A stretch of DNA of 64,000 nt from an uncultured Hyphomicrobiaceae bacterium (GCA_947258705.1 CAMYJA010000007.1:12074-76073); one strand, 5' to 3'; numbered from the stretch's first letter, positions 26,187 through 35,290 are shown. Notes: generated from the sequence alone by a model not told the origin. Numbers and translations: made by a program.

Positions 26187-26938
26187 CTAAAGCCTCTGCT
26201 CGATCCAGGTTAGAATTTTGCCGATCACTTGGCGTTCGATACCTAAAAAGCCGTGGGGCGAACTGCCGCCACAATGCCTGCCCGATTTTTTCCTGCTGGA
26301 GAAAACAACAAGTCCGGCTTTCAGCCGCTTGGCGATGGGTTTGACGCGGCCGAGCGGTGTGGTCACGCATTTATCACCGTCATTGTGAACGAAAAGCATC
26401 GGCTTGCCGATCTTGCTCAATGGGAGGTCTGTGATGATTTTGCCCTTTTTATTGGGCTTCGTAATCGAGGCTGTTAGCACCACAGCCTTTATCGAGCCGC
26501 TATTACGATCACGGGCTTGCCGTTAAGGGCGTTGAGTTTGCGCGCGACTTTGGCTAGATCTTTGGCATGCTCGGTGGATGCCCTGAAGCCTCCCAGAAGG
26601 CCGTTGCCACCTCGCCGGTCCAGCGGGGCGTCGACGAGGGCCGTGAGAAATCCGGCACTGACAAACAGATCGCGCGTGCGAACCAGAAAATTGTCTGTCT
26701 TCTTTTTTAACTGTCCCTTTCCGGAGATTTTGAGAATGCCCTTGCCGCCAACCAGGAGCATGATGTTCGCTCTTGCACTCCCCGGATCGCCGGTGAGCAA
26801 TGTCCTCAGTTTTGCACCGCTCTGGGACCTTACCTGCAATACGTTGTCGGCCAGGGCATAGGCGGGCAAATGCGCTGTGATGGCCAACAGCAGAAAAGTG
26901 ACTGGAAAAAGAGGTGAGTTTCGTGACGGAGCCGGCAT
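26187..26938 (-). pseudogene. broken secreted alpha/beta hydrolase
   Basis: Two track ORFs, 26489-26938 and 26187-26483, read as the two halves of one secreted alpha/beta-hydrolase. The first half has a signal peptide, MLLVGGKGILKI and LVDAPLDRR and ends at NGKPVIVIAAR. The second half, in another frame, resumes with GSIKAVVLTAS and carries PMLFVHNDGDKC (the acid region) and SPHGFLGIE (the catalytic His). The expected nucleophile elbow (G-x-S-x-G) between the two is absent. A deletion of roughly a dozen or more residues plus a frameshift explains it. AAGGTG precedes the ATG at 26938. The protein should be inactive. Confidence 0.75.
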
Positions 26939-27117
26939 GACAAACACCTTGCTGTCAGAGCTTTAAGAAGAAGGTGTTTTGACCCTATCTCCGACCGCAG
27001 GTCCGATCAAGACGGAGAAATTCTCGATCACCTGAATGGACCGCGTATACCGGGATGCATTTCGGGCGCGCCAGAACCCTGACGCGCCCGATATTTCCAT
27101 TATGCTGCGGGATTACC

Positions 27118-27558
27118 TTATGATGCAGGACTGCCTTCGTCCGGGCGCGGCTCCCTGCCGTTTTCCTCGCGCTTTTTGCGCATGCGTTCGGACATGAACG
27201 TGTCGAACTCCTGCTGGTCCTTGGCCCGGCGCAGCTGATCGAGAAATTTGCTGAATTCAAGCTGGTCTTCTTCGAGCTGTTTCAAGGTTGCGTCGCGATA
27301 TTCGTCAAACGCCCGGTTGCCCGACGATCGCCTGCGTCCGCTGCCATGCCCTGCCCAGCTTCTGTAGTGCGAACGGCCACGTTTCATACTGCAATTCATT
27401 TGTCCACTCCATAAAAGATAAGCCAGAATCGCCAGCCCGATCGGCCAGAAAATGATAAAACCGCCCAACATCAGTGCAATGCGGACGCCTTTCGGCAATT
27501 CGTCAAAACGATCAATCAGATCGGAGAACCAATCCATCGATGACGTTCGGGATGTCAT
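27118..27558 (-). CDS. DUF2852 membrane protein
   Basis: The 146-residue protein matches DUF2852: one membrane helix (ALMLGGFIIFWPIGLAILAYLLW), a short basic and glycine-rich linker, then the cytoplasmic helical part GNRAFDEYRDATLKQLEEDQ and AKDQQEFDTFMSERM. The family is limited largely to alphaproteobacteria and its function is unknown. AAAGGAAA lies before the ATG. A perfect 19-bp palindrome 62 bp upstream matches one at the start of the neighbouring tetR gene, so the pair is probably co-regulated. Confidence 0.9.
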   Translation of the reverse strand: MTSRTSSMDWFSDLIDRFDELPKGVRIALMLGGFIIFWPIGLAILAYLLWSGQMNCSMKRGRSHYRSWAGHGSGRRRSSGNRAFDEYRDATLKQLEEDQLEFSKFLDQLRRAKDQQEFDTFMSERMRKKREENGREPRPDEGSPAS

Positions 27559-27619
27559 GTTGTTTTTCCTTTCCTCTCATAAGGGAACATCTTTTCCGAT
27601 CAGGCGTCCCCAAGCGTTA

Positions 27620-27638
27620 ATGTAAATGACATTTACAT
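27620..27638. promoter_or_regulatory. candidate TetR operator upstream of the DUF2852 gene
   Basis: ATGTAAATG, one base, then CATTTACAT: a perfect palindrome with 9-bp arms. It lies 62 bp before the DUF2852 start. A close copy overlaps the start of the adjacent tetR gene. TetR-family proteins bind such sites as dimers. Confidence 0.65.
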
Positions 27639-27693
27639 AGTTGGGTATTCGGATATTTCATTTCAAGAGGCTTCGCGCCCGATATCACGCACA

Positions 27694-27720
27694 GGCTAGG
27701 CTAGCCTAGGCTAGCCTAGG
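27694..27720. repeat. CTAG-rich nested palindrome at the tetR 3' end
   Basis: The decamer CTAGCCTAGG occurs twice in tandem after GGCTAGG. Several palindromes nest here, such as GCTAGCCTAGGCTAGC. Its end covers the stop codon of tetR. CTAG is normally rare in bacterial DNA. Confidence 0.75.
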
Positions 27721-28366
27721 GCTTGTCCGCCGGGGGAACCTCGATACCGAGACCTTTCAGATAGATCTCTATGCCCGTATCAAAAAGGCTTTTCATGTCT
27801 CCCTTTATCCGTTTATCGGGTCCATGTTCCGAAGTGGCGAACAATGTCGCCATGCCATGGGAGAGCGCCCAGACATGGGCTCCGAGCACTTGAGGAGAAA
27901 TCGGCCTGCCGTCGGGAAGCGTTCCACCCAGCGCGGTGGCGGCGGTGATGAGAATGGAAAAGGCTTTGTCGGCAGCCGTTTTCAAATCCTTTGCTTCATC
28001 GCCCGCGAGACCAGCCTCGAACATGGCGATATAGCTGGCACGCTCATAGCGTGCAAAATCGAGATATATATCCCCCATGCGTCTGAATGCGGTAACGGGA
28101 TCCGGGGTGCCCTCGTTCCACGCCTGCTCCAGCCTTGAGCCGAAACGCTCATAGCCGGTGCGCGCCACTTCCGCCAAAAGCGCCTCTCTGTTGGCAAAAT
28201 GCCTGTAGGGCGCGGCCGGACTGACACCGGCCAGGCTGGCAGCCTCGACAAGCGTGAAGCCATGCGGGCCTCTCTCGATAATCAGCCGGTGGGCAACATC
28301 GATCAATGCCGCCTTGAGATTGCCGTGATGGTAGGACCGTCTCGGCTTGTGTTTTTCCTCTGCCAT
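27716..28366 (-). CDS. TetR-family transcriptional regulator (WHG-type C-terminal domain)
   Basis: The 216-residue protein has an N-terminal HTH (about 15-60) with GFTLVEAASLAGVSPAAPYRHF and a C-terminal ligand domain of the TetR_C_33/WHG type (PQVLGAHVWALSHGMATLFA). It follows a short basic leader with HHGNLKAAL. No ribosome site is visible: the palindrome ATGTAAATG-C-TATTAACAT overlaps the ATG, so the mRNA may be leaderless and the gene autoregulated. The perfect version of the same palindrome precedes the DUF2852 gene downstream. The ligand is unknown. Confidence 0.9.
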   Translation of the reverse strand: MAEEKHKPRRSYHHGNLKAALIDVAHRLIIERGPHGFTLVEAASLAGVSPAAPYRHFANREALLAEVARTGYERFGSRLEQAWNEGTPDPVTAFRRMGDIYLDFARYERASYIAMFEAGLAGDEAKDLKTAADKAFSILITAATALGGTLPDGRPISPQVLGAHVWALSHGMATLFATSEHGPDKRIKGDMKSLFDTGIEIYLKGLGIEVPPADKP

Positions 28367-28383
28367 GTAAATGCTATTAACAT
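28365..28383. promoter_or_regulatory. candidate autoregulatory operator of tetR
   Basis: ATGTAAATG, C, TATTAACAT: the left arm is identical to the operator at 27620, and the right arm matches at seven of nine positions. It overlaps the start codon and the likely -10 region. Confidence 0.6.
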
Positions 28384-28406
28384 AAGGGCGGCGCCATTTA
28401 AAACAT

Positions 28407-28436
28407 CATCTCGTGAAAACTCCATCTCGTGAAAAC
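28407..28436. repeat. two-copy direct repeat CATCTCGTGAAAAC
   Basis: Two identical 14-bp copies, 16 bp apart, lie in the 219-bp gap between tetR and the chorismate mutase gene. Their role is unknown. Confidence 0.55.
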
Positions 28437-28585
28437 ATCATCGCGACAGGAGTGAAGGCAGGTGTTTCGTCGGGAGTATAATCCGGGCGAGAAATGATGT
28501 GCCATTTGCCATGGTCTTGCACGCCTTCCGTCCCTGGGCCGGATTCGCCAAGGCCATGTGTCCGACCCGTGGCCCGTCCCTGGAA

Positions 28586-28903
28586 TTAATCGTCCTTGGA
28601 ACGGCCGTTCTCTCCGAGCTTGGTTTCCTCATATTGGATGAACCATCCGATCATTTGGCGCCAAAGCGCTTCGACAAGTTCGGGCGGCAGCCCGGTGTTT
28701 TCGGCACGGGCGCGAACCTTGTCGACAACCTGCTGTATGCGCCAGGGGACGGTTGCGTCGGCAGGGGTTTTCTTGAACTGCCAGGCGCGGTCGACATAGG
28801 TCAGCCGCTCCGCAATCAGGGCTACGAGTTCTTCGTCGATCCGGTCGATCTCTATGCGGACCTGATCCATGTTTTTACATTCTTCGGGGCGGACCTTGCT
28901 CAT
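28586..28903 (-). CDS. chorismate mutase (AroQ class)
   Basis: The 105-residue all-helical protein matches the AroQ fold. Helix 1 is [24 protein letters not shown], followed by [17 protein letters not shown] and a C-terminal helix [18 protein letters not shown]. It would turn chorismate into prephenate for Phe and Tyr. It has no signal peptide. The start ATG at 28903 overlaps the gatA stop as ATGA, so translation is coupled to the tRNA amidotransferase genes. The track start at 28984 lies inside gatA. PchB-type isochorismate-pyruvate lyases are relatives, but no siderophore genes are nearby. Confidence 0.88.
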   Translation of the reverse strand: MSKVRPEECKNMDQVRIEIDRIDEELVALIAERLTYVDRAWQFKKTPADATVPWRIQQVVDKVRARAENTGLPPELVEALWRQMIGWFIQYEETKLGENGRSKDD

Positions 28904-30477
28904 GACTTTTTGCCCTTCTTCTTTTTGCTCGCAGACTTGGCGGCGGGCCTGGCAACCTTCCCAGCAGCGGGTGCATCGCTCCACCAGTTTTCTGGCGTCG
29001 GCGATCCCCCGCCGGCCTCTTCGATGACGCGCCCGGCGCGTAATATGGTTGCCTCGTCAAACGGCCTGCCAATGAGCTGGAGCCCGAGAGGCGTGCCTTC
29101 GCCGGACAGCCCCGCCGGCACGGACAGCCCCGGCAGGCCGGCCATATTGACCGTCACCGTGAATATGTCATTGAGATACATCTCGACCGGATCGGCCCCC
29201 TTTTCACCGATACCGAATGCCGGGCTCGGCGTGGTCGGCGCCAGCAGCACGTCAACCTTGTCGAAGGCCTGGTCGAAATCGCGCTTGATCAAGGTGCGGA
29301 TTTTCTGGGCTTTGAGGTAATAGGCGTCGTAATAGCCGGCAGACAGCACATATGTACCGATGAGAACGCGGCGCTTGACCTCGGCGCCAAATCCGGCGGC
29401 GCGGGTGTTTTCATACATGGAGACGATGTCGTCGCCTTCGACACGCAGGCCGTAGCGCACCCCGTCATAGCGGGCGAGATTGGAAGAGGCTTCGGCCGGA
29501 GCGATGATGTAATAGGCGGGCAGCGCATATTTGGTGTGCTTCAGGCTGACTTCCTGGATTTCAGCGCCCGCCGCCTTGAGCCAGTCGATGCCTTGCTGCC
29601 ACAAATCTTCGATTTCCCCGGACATGCCGTCGACGCGGTATTCCTTCGGGATGCCGACCTTGAGCCCCTTGACGCCCTTGGTGAGCGCCTTTTCGTAATC
29701 GGGCACTTTCAGATCGACACTGGTCGAGTCCTTGGGATCGTGTCCGGCCATGGCGCCAAGCATGATGGCGGCGTCCTCGACTGTTCGCGTGATCGGGCCT
29801 GCCTGATCGAGGGAAGACGCGAAGGCGACAATGCCCCAGCGCGAGCATCTGCCATAGGTCGGCTTGAGGCCGACCGTGCCGGTAAAGGCTGCGGGCTGAC
29901 GGATCGAACCGCCGGTGTCGGTCGCGGTTGCGCCGAGGCACAGATTGGCGGCAACCGCCGATGCGGAGCCCCCGGACGAGCCGCCCGGGACCAGCGGCGT
30001 CTCGTCGCCCTGGCGCCGCCACGGATTGATGCAGGGGCCAAAATCGCTGTTCTCATTAGACGAGCCCATGGCGAATTCGTCATTGTTCAGCTTGCCGAGC
30101 ATGACCGCGCCCGCGTCCCAGAGATTTTGCGTCACGGTCGATTCATAGGGCGGTACAAATCCGTCCAAAATATGCGAACACGCGGTGGTGCGAACATTAT
30201 TGGTGGCGAACAGATCCTTGATGCCGAGGGGAATGCCTTCGAGCTCGCCCGCGTCATTCTTGCTCTTGCCCTTGCCGCCCAGGCGCTTGTCGCTTTCCTT
30301 CGCCATTTCAAGTGCGCGGTCGGCAGTGGTCAGCACATAGGCATTGAGCGCCCCGTTGGCCGCTTCGATATTGGCGAGATGGGCCTCGGTCAGCTCATGG
30401 GCCGTGAAATCGCCCGCGCGCAGTCCGTTGCGCGCGTCCGCTATGGTCAGATTGGTGAGTTCCGATTGCTTGCTCAT
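28900..30477 (-). CDS. gatA: Asp-tRNA(Asn)/Glu-tRNA(Gln) amidotransferase subunit A
   Basis: GatA is the glutaminase subunit that releases ammonia from glutamine. The 525-residue protein has the amidase signature with the Ser-cisSer-Lys triad: GIKDLF contains the Lys, and [30 protein letters not shown], quoted here only as [12 protein letters not shown] and [11 protein letters not shown], the serines. The C-terminal tail ([12 protein letters not shown]) is lysine-rich and extends past the usual end. The ATG at 30477 has GAGGCG before it and is preferred to 30585, which lies within gatC. The order is gatC-gatA-chorismate mutase. Confidence 0.97.
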   Translation of the reverse strand: MSKQSELTNLTIADARNGLRAGDFTAHELTEAHLANIEAANGALNAYVLTTADRALEMAKESDKRLGGKGKSKNDAGELEGIPLGIKDLFATNNVRTTACSHILDGFVPPYESTVTQNLWDAGAVMLGKLNNDEFAMGSSNENSDFGPCINPWRRQGDETPLVPGGSSGGSASAVAANLCLGATATDTGGSIRQPAAFTGTVGLKPTYGRCSRWGIVAFASSLDQAGPITRTVEDAAIMLGAMAGHDPKDSTSVDLKVPDYEKALTKGVKGLKVGIPKEYRVDGMSGEIEDLWQQGIDWLKAAGAEIQEVSLKHTKYALPAYYIIAPAEASSNLARYDGVRYGLRVEGDDIVSMYENTRAAGFGAEVKRRVLIGTYVLSAGYYDAYYLKAQKIRTLIKRDFDQAFDKVDVLLAPTTPSPAFGIGEKGADPVEMYLNDIFTVTVNMAGLPGLSVPAGLSGEGTPLGLQLIGRPFDEATILRAGRVIEEAGGGSPTPENWWSDAPAAGKVARPAAKSASKKKKGKKS

Positions 30478-30502
30478 ATTCGCCTCTGCTTGACCTCGTG
30501 CC

Positions 30503-30790
30503 CTATTCGACCACTGTGGGGACCATGAAGAAATTGTCTTCCGACATGGGCGCGTTCTTGACGATTTTTTCCGGGTAGCCGCCATCCGTCACTTCATCGG
30601 CGCGTTTTTTCAGAGGTACCTCCTCGGCCGAGGACATGGGGTCGACGCCGTCGGTGTCGACCTCCTCCAACTGCTCGACCCATTTCAGAATGCCGGTGAG
30701 CTCGTCCTTGAGCGCCGTGGCCTCCTTGTCGGTTATCTTGATTCTCGCGAGATGTGCGATCTTGCGCACGAGTGCCTCATCGACCTGCAT
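30503..30790 (-). CDS. gatC: Asp-tRNA(Asn)/Glu-tRNA(Gln) amidotransferase subunit C
   Basis: The 95-residue subunit stabilises GatA and joins it to GatB. It shows the GatC core [38 protein letters not shown] and the C-terminal [24 protein letters not shown] lies eight bases before the ATG. It is the first gene of the gatC-gatA-chorismate mutase unit. Confidence 0.96.
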   Translation of the reverse strand: MQVDEALVRKIAHLARIKITDKEATALKDELTGILKWVEQLEEVDTDGVDPMSSAEEVPLKKRADEVTDGGYPEKIVKNAPMSEDNFFMVPTVVE

Positions 30791-31094
30791 GGAAATAGCC
30801 TCATTGGGATTTGCAAATGTTTGCGATTGAGATGAACGGTCGTCCTGATTTGCTCATCTCATAGCGCCGGAGGGACGCAGGCGCAAGCGTGGGGGCAGGC
30901 TTGCTGTCACTTTAAATTGGGGCCGTCCCTACATCCACACTCAACGTCTTTCCCGCGAAGGGCATCCAGATGCAAGGAATCCAGTCGACCATCGCCTTGG
31001 TGAGCGGTATCAATTCAAACGATATGTCGCCCTTTTGTTAAAGTGACATGGGTCCCGGCCTCCGCCGGGATGACGGAGTGTGGTTGGTATTTAG
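30791..31094. repeat. intergenic repeat with 11-bp inverted ends and a GC hairpin
   Basis: TGTCACTTTAA (30905-30915) and its inverse TTAAAGTGACA (31038-31048) bound a 144-bp block. Just after it comes CCCGGC-CTCC-GCCGGG within a sequence of the ATCCCGGC...GCCGGGA type that is dispersed in many alphaproteobacterial genomes. No gene is seen here. Confidence 0.55.
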
Positions 31095-32582
31095 CTACTG
31101 ATTTGCTGCTGACTTCGCGCTCGCATCAGGTTTTTTCCGCTGAGCTTCGCGGAAGACCTCTTCGAACTCGATGGCGCCGCAGTTCTTGCGCCGCTTGACG
31201 ATGATCCTGCCGATCTTTTTCAAGAGCCCCTCGGCGGTGAGGTTTTTCGAGACGGGATTGCGGTTATATCCCCTGCGGCTGAAAAAATTCGAAGTGGGCA
31301 CGCCGCGCGCCACGCGCGTCATCATCTCGAGCCCCCGGCCATAGCCGACGAGGTTCATCAATTCGAGTTCGGCGGCCGAGACGCGGGCGAAGCCCTTCCT
31401 GTTCGCAACCTTGACGATTTTCTTGAGCTTCTGGACCTGCATCATGGGGCCGATATCCGGGTCGAGATTGAGGGCGTGGGCGGCAAAACCCTTGGATGTC
31501 TTGCCGAAGGCGATGAATTCGCGCCAGTTGTTACGATTGCTGTAGCGCGTGATCCCGCTTGCGATATCGCTGCGCACCCGGCGCAGAAGTTTGGCTTTCG
31601 TTCGCAGCTCCCGGGCGCGCGGGCCATCGGCCATCAAGGCCTTGAACTCAAGGCGCTTGGCAAAGGCCACGCCATGGGACTTGAGCACGGCGTTTGAATT
31701 AGCCGCCAGCAATTGCGCGTAGCCAAGGGCGGTCGAGGCGGCGCGTCCGCGCGGCTTGATCTTGCGGCATTTGTAATCGACGGGGAAAATGCCGGACAGA
31801 CGGGAATAAGGGCCGATGCCGCCCGTCTCGAGGGCGTAGACGCCGATCACCTGATCCGCTGTCAGCCCCAGGGTCAGGGATTCGCGCGCGTAAATTTCCT
31901 TGAACCTGCGCTCGCTGACGATGGGGGGCGTGAAGCCATATTCGCGTTTCAGCGCGCTCAGATAATCGGCAACGACGGGCAGATCCCTGCGCTTCTTCCT
32001 GGGCTTCTTTTTTTCAAGCGCGATCAGGCATTGCGGTTTTTGCGGTCCCTTATATTCCGGCGGGTGCGTCAGGACATAGTCCTTGCGCGTGATCGCAAGC
32101 CCTTTTTTCTTTTTCGCCCGGCGGCCGGATCGCTTTTTCGACACGCCGCTCCAATAGGTATTGGCGCGGCTTCTGAATTTGGCATAAGCGGCTTTATAGG
32201 GCGCCGCGATGCGGTCGCATCTCGACTTGGGGATGGTTGGCGTTTCCTTTGCCACTTCTTTCGGCGGCAGGGCGTCCCATGGTTTTTTCGCCGGTGCGGC
32301 TGGCGGCTCCTTTTTTGCGATAGGCGCGGGCCGGGCCGTCGAGGCCGGGGCGGGTTTGTTGTCTGCGCGCGTTGCACGATCTCCATTCGGCTTAAATGCC
32401 GGGCGCGGTACGGGAACGGCAACGGAGGGAACGACTTCGATGCGCGGTTCTGCATGCAGTTCGGGCGCGAACATAAACGACGCCGTCACGAGCGTCAGCA
32501 GCGCTGCCATGCGGGCGCTTGTTCGTGATGCCCGGCGCGATGTCAGGCGCCATGTCAGGCGCTTGTGTTTTGATGGCGTCAT
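31095..32582 (-). CDS. secreted basic protein with a possible lysozyme-fold domain
   Basis: The protein of about 495 residues has a signal peptide (AALLTLVTASFMFAPELHA) after a basic start, then a Pro/Ala/Lys-rich linker (55-125), a Lys/Arg-rich stretch, and a folded region from about 230. That region has VIGVYALETGGIGPYS followed by ALGYAQLLAANS, which recalls the E-S/T-G and GxMQ motifs of soluble lytic transglycosylases. This is similarity of motif and order only. A peptidoglycan-cutting role is therefore a guess. The ATG at 32582 is preferred to the TTG at 32600. It is divergent from ruvX. Confidence 0.65.
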   Translation of the reverse strand: MTPSKHKRLTWRLTSRRASRTSARMAALLTLVTASFMFAPELHAEPRIEVVPSVAVPVPRPAFKPNGDRATRADNKPAPASTARPAPIAKKEPPAAPAKKPWDALPPKEVAKETPTIPKSRCDRIAAPYKAAYAKFRSRANTYWSGVSKKRSGRRAKKKKGLAITRKDYVLTHPPEYKGPQKPQCLIALEKKKPRKKRRDLPVVADYLSALKREYGFTPPIVSERRFKEIYARESLTLGLTADQVIGVYALETGGIGPYSRLSGIFPVDYKCRKIKPRGRAASTALGYAQLLAANSNAVLKSHGVAFAKRLEFKALMADGPRARELRTKAKLLRRVRSDIASGITRYSNRNNWREFIAFGKTSKGFAAHALNLDPDIGPMMQVQKLKKIVKVANRKGFARVSAAELELMNLVGYGRGLEMMTRVARGVPTSNFFSRRGYNRNPVSKNLTAEGLLKKIGRIIVKRRKNCGAIEFEEVFREAQRKKPDASAKSAANQ

Positions 32583-32726
32583 AGGATTGAATTCTTTCAA
32601 AAGTCAGAAAGCTGATTGACGGCTCGTCTAAGCAATATAAGCGCAATAACAGCCAGTCCAGGCATATTCATGGCAGTTTGGTGTCAATATCGGCATTATT
32701 ACCAGTTGTTTTGGTTGTATCTACGC

Positions 32727-32740
32727 ACCTGCCGGCAGGT
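32727..32740. promoter_or_regulatory. palindrome ACCTGCCGGCAGGT in a divergent promoter region
   Basis: A perfect 14-bp palindrome between ruvX and the divergent gene starting at 32582. It is a candidate operator; it does not match the alphaproteobacterial LexA site. Confidence 0.35.
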
Positions 32741-32838
32741 CTGCACATGCGAAAAAGGGTGCCGGCAATTAATTTCCGCATCTACCGGGACCGCGTATAT
32801 ATTGCCCGGAATTCACAATAACGGATCGTACAGCCCCA

Positions 32839-33339
32839 ATGGCAGAACAAAAACCATCGTCCGCTTCAACACCGGACCTGACGCTTGAAGAACTCGCCGC
32901 GCACCTCGCGCCCGGCGACCGGCTGCTTGGCCTCGACCTCGGGACCCGGACGATCGGCGTGGCGCTCTCCGACAGCCAGCGGATTGTGGCAACGCCGCTT
33001 GAGGGGCTGTCGAAGGGCAAGTTCAAAACCGATATGGCGCGTCTTGCCGAGCTGATCGCCGAGCATCAGGTGGGCGGCGTCATTGTCGGGCTGCCTCTCA
33101 ACCTCGATGGCTCGGAAGGACCACGGGCCCAGTCCGCGCGGGCCTTTGTGCGGAATTTCTCAGGCGCTTCCGATTGCCCGGTCGTTTTTTGGGACGAGCG
33201 CCTGTCGACCGTGGCGGTCGAGCGAACCCTGCTCGAGGCGGATACCTCACGAAAGCGGCGCGGGGAAGTGGTCGACAAGATGGCTGCGGCCTATATTCTC
33301 CAGGGCGCGCTTGATCGCTTGAAGAATATCGGCACGTAG
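32839..33339 (+). CDS. ruvX: RuvX/YqgF putative pre-16S rRNA nuclease (Holliday-junction-resolvase fold)
   Basis: The 166-residue protein has the RNase H-like YqgF fold: LLGLDLGTRTIGVALSD with the catalytic Asp, GVIVGLPLNLDGS, VVFWDERLSTVAVE, and the final VDKMAAAYILQ with another acidic ligand. Family members process the 5' end of 16S rRNA and were first proposed as Holliday-junction resolvases. An N-terminal extension of about 25 residues precedes the fold. The stop is directly against the stop of the convergent acyl-CoA dehydrogenase gene. Confidence 0.95.
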   Translation: MAEQKPSSASTPDLTLEELAAHLAPGDRLLGLDLGTRTIGVALSDSQRIVATPLEGLSKGKFKTDMARLAELIAEHQVGGVIVGLPLNLDGSEGPRAQSARAFVRNFSGASDCPVVFWDERLSTVAVERTLLEADTSRKRRGEVVDKMAAAYILQGALDRLKNIGT

Positions 33340-35124
33340 TCAGGAAAAGGCACGGTCGATGATGGAGCCGGCATTGCCCGGGCATCCTGCTGCGCCATAA
33401 GTCTGGACGGCGGATCCATCAAATCTCAAGGCCATGAACGCATCGGCCACCTCGGCGGGGGCGTGAGCGTTGAGAAGACCGCCTGCCGCAAGGCGCGCCA
33501 GTCCCTCGACAAGCATGCGCGCGTTTTGATCGAGCTCCTTGGGCCGGTGGAGAAGATCGGCGAGACGGTCATAATGCCTTTGCAAGACCGGACTGGTCGA
33601 GGTCATCTCAGCCAGGTCGTCCATGATCAGGCCGACGGCGTCCGGTTCCTTTTGCAGGGCGCGCAATAGATCGAGACACATGACATTGCCCGATCCCTCC
33701 CAGATGGCATTGACGGGGGCCTCGCGATAGGCGCGCGCAAGGGGGCCGTCTTCGACATAGCCATTGCCGCCCAGGCATTCCATCGATTCGTAAATATGAC
33801 CGGGCGCGATCTTGCAGATCCAGTATTTTACAATCGGCGTCATGACGCGCTGCCAGGCCGCGCCCAGCGGATCGCCGGTCTCGTCGAATGCCCGGCCGAG
33901 GCGGAACGACAGCGCCACCGCGGCTTCAACGTCAAGCGCGAGATCGGCGAGCACGGAGGTCATGATAGGTTGGTCGACCAAATGCCTGCCGAACACTTTT
34001 CTGTGGCGGCTGTGATGGATGGCGTTGGCCAGCCCCTGACGCATCAGGGCGGCTGAGGATACGGCACAATCAAGTCTCGTATATTGCACCATTTCGATTA
34101 TTGAGGCGACGCCGCGGCCCTCTTCACCGATCAGCCAGCCATGGCAACCGCGCAACTCGACCTCCGAGGAGGCATTCGACCGGTTGCCGAGCTTGTCCTT
34201 GAGGCGCTGAAAGCGAAGCTTGTTGATGCCGCCATCGGGCAGAATGCGCGGCACGAAAAAACACGACAGCCCCCGGGCGGCCTGGGCCAGGACGAGAAAT
34301 GCATCGCACATGGGCGCCGACATGAACCATTTGTGGCCCGTGAGAATATATTCCTGACCGGGGCCGGACGTGCGGACAGGCTCGGCACGGGTGGTGTTGG
34401 CGCGGACATCCGTACCGCCCTGATTTTCGGTCATGCCCATGCCGATCGTGATCGATTTCTTGTCGGGGATAGCCTTGAAGGACGGGTCGTATGTCCGGTT
34501 GAATATTTTCGGCAAGAGGGTATCGGCAATGCCGGGCTGGATTTTCAGCGTGGCAATGGCGGCGTTTGTCATGGTGATGGGACAGCAATGGCCGGCCTCC
34601 ATCTGGGCCGTCATGTAAAGTCCGGCGATGCGGGACAGGTTTGCTGCGGGTCTGATCCGGCCGTCCTCGATCCCCTCCCAGGCACTGCAATGCAGCCCCT
34701 CGCCCATGCTCATGCGCATCAGTTCATGATAGGCGGGATGAAACTCGACCCGGTCGTAAGGACGCCCCTTATTGTCATAGCGTTTCAGTCTGGGCGGATT
34801 TTCATTTGCCAGCCGGCCAAGCTCCAGGGCATCGGCGCTACCGGTTTGCGCGCCCAACTGGGTAAGCCAGCCCAACTCGTCAGCGCCGTTTTCGCGTTTG
34901 ACGGCCTCCATGAAGGGAATGTCGCTGGTGGCGAAATTGAGATCTTCAAAGGCCGGGCTTTGATTGAATATTTCATGGGTATCAAAAAGCGCGCCCGGCG
35001 AGGCGGCGGGGGATTGCGCAGGCTCCGCGGCTCCGGTCAGGGCAGTTTCGGACGGCGCCGGCCCGTTCTCAACCGATCCAGTCGTCGGAGTTTCGTTTGC
35101 TTCGTGTTCTGATTGCTCAGACAT
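33340..35124 (-). CDS. acyl-CoA dehydrogenase family protein, AidB-like
   Basis: The 594-residue flavoprotein has the AidB layout: a long N-terminal part, a middle domain with [14 protein letters not shown] and [12 protein letters not shown], and a C-terminal helical domain with [22 protein letters not shown] and the closing [10 protein letters not shown]. AidB of Escherichia coli is induced by alkylating agents and binds DNA; others act as true dehydrogenases. An acidic, proline-rich leader of about 45 residues precedes the fold. The start is the ATG at 35124, with GGGAG before it, rather than the GTG at 35127. Confidence 0.9.
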   Translation of the reverse strand: MSEQSEHEANETPTTGSVENGPAPSETALTGAAEPAQSPAASPGALFDTHEIFNQSPAFEDLNFATSDIPFMEAVKRENGADELGWLTQLGAQTGSADALELGRLANENPPRLKRYDNKGRPYDRVEFHPAYHELMRMSMGEGLHCSAWEGIEDGRIRPAANLSRIAGLYMTAQMEAGHCCPITMTNAAIATLKIQPGIADTLLPKIFNRTYDPSFKAIPDKKSITIGMGMTENQGGTDVRANTTRAEPVRTSGPGQEYILTGHKWFMSAPMCDAFLVLAQAARGLSCFFVPRILPDGGINKLRFQRLKDKLGNRSNASSEVELRGCHGWLIGEEGRGVASIIEMVQYTRLDCAVSSAALMRQGLANAIHHSRHRKVFGRHLVDQPIMTSVLADLALDVEAAVALSFRLGRAFDETGDPLGAAWQRVMTPIVKYWICKIAPGHIYESMECLGGNGYVEDGPLARAYREAPVNAIWEGSGNVMCLDLLRALQKEPDAVGLIMDDLAEMTSTSPVLQRHYDRLADLLHRPKELDQNARMLVEGLARLAAGGLLNAHAPAEVADAFMALRFDGSAVQTYGAAGCPGNAGSIIDRAFS

Positions 35125-35290
35125 CACGCTCTCCCTGATATTGATGGGCCCGATGCCCGATTATGGTCTCGTAACAGCGCTACTCGCGCCTGTTTACACC
35201 GGTTATTTTCAGGATAGCATCATTTTATGGCGCCATCATCGAAATCAGGGCTTGTCGGCAGTCCAATTCCCCACTATAGCTCGGCTTTTA

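Noticed and set aside
29536-30528. 330-residue plus-strand ORF
   Set aside because: It is antisense to gatA.
34141-35112. 323-residue plus-strand ORF
   Set aside because: It is antisense to the AidB-like gene.
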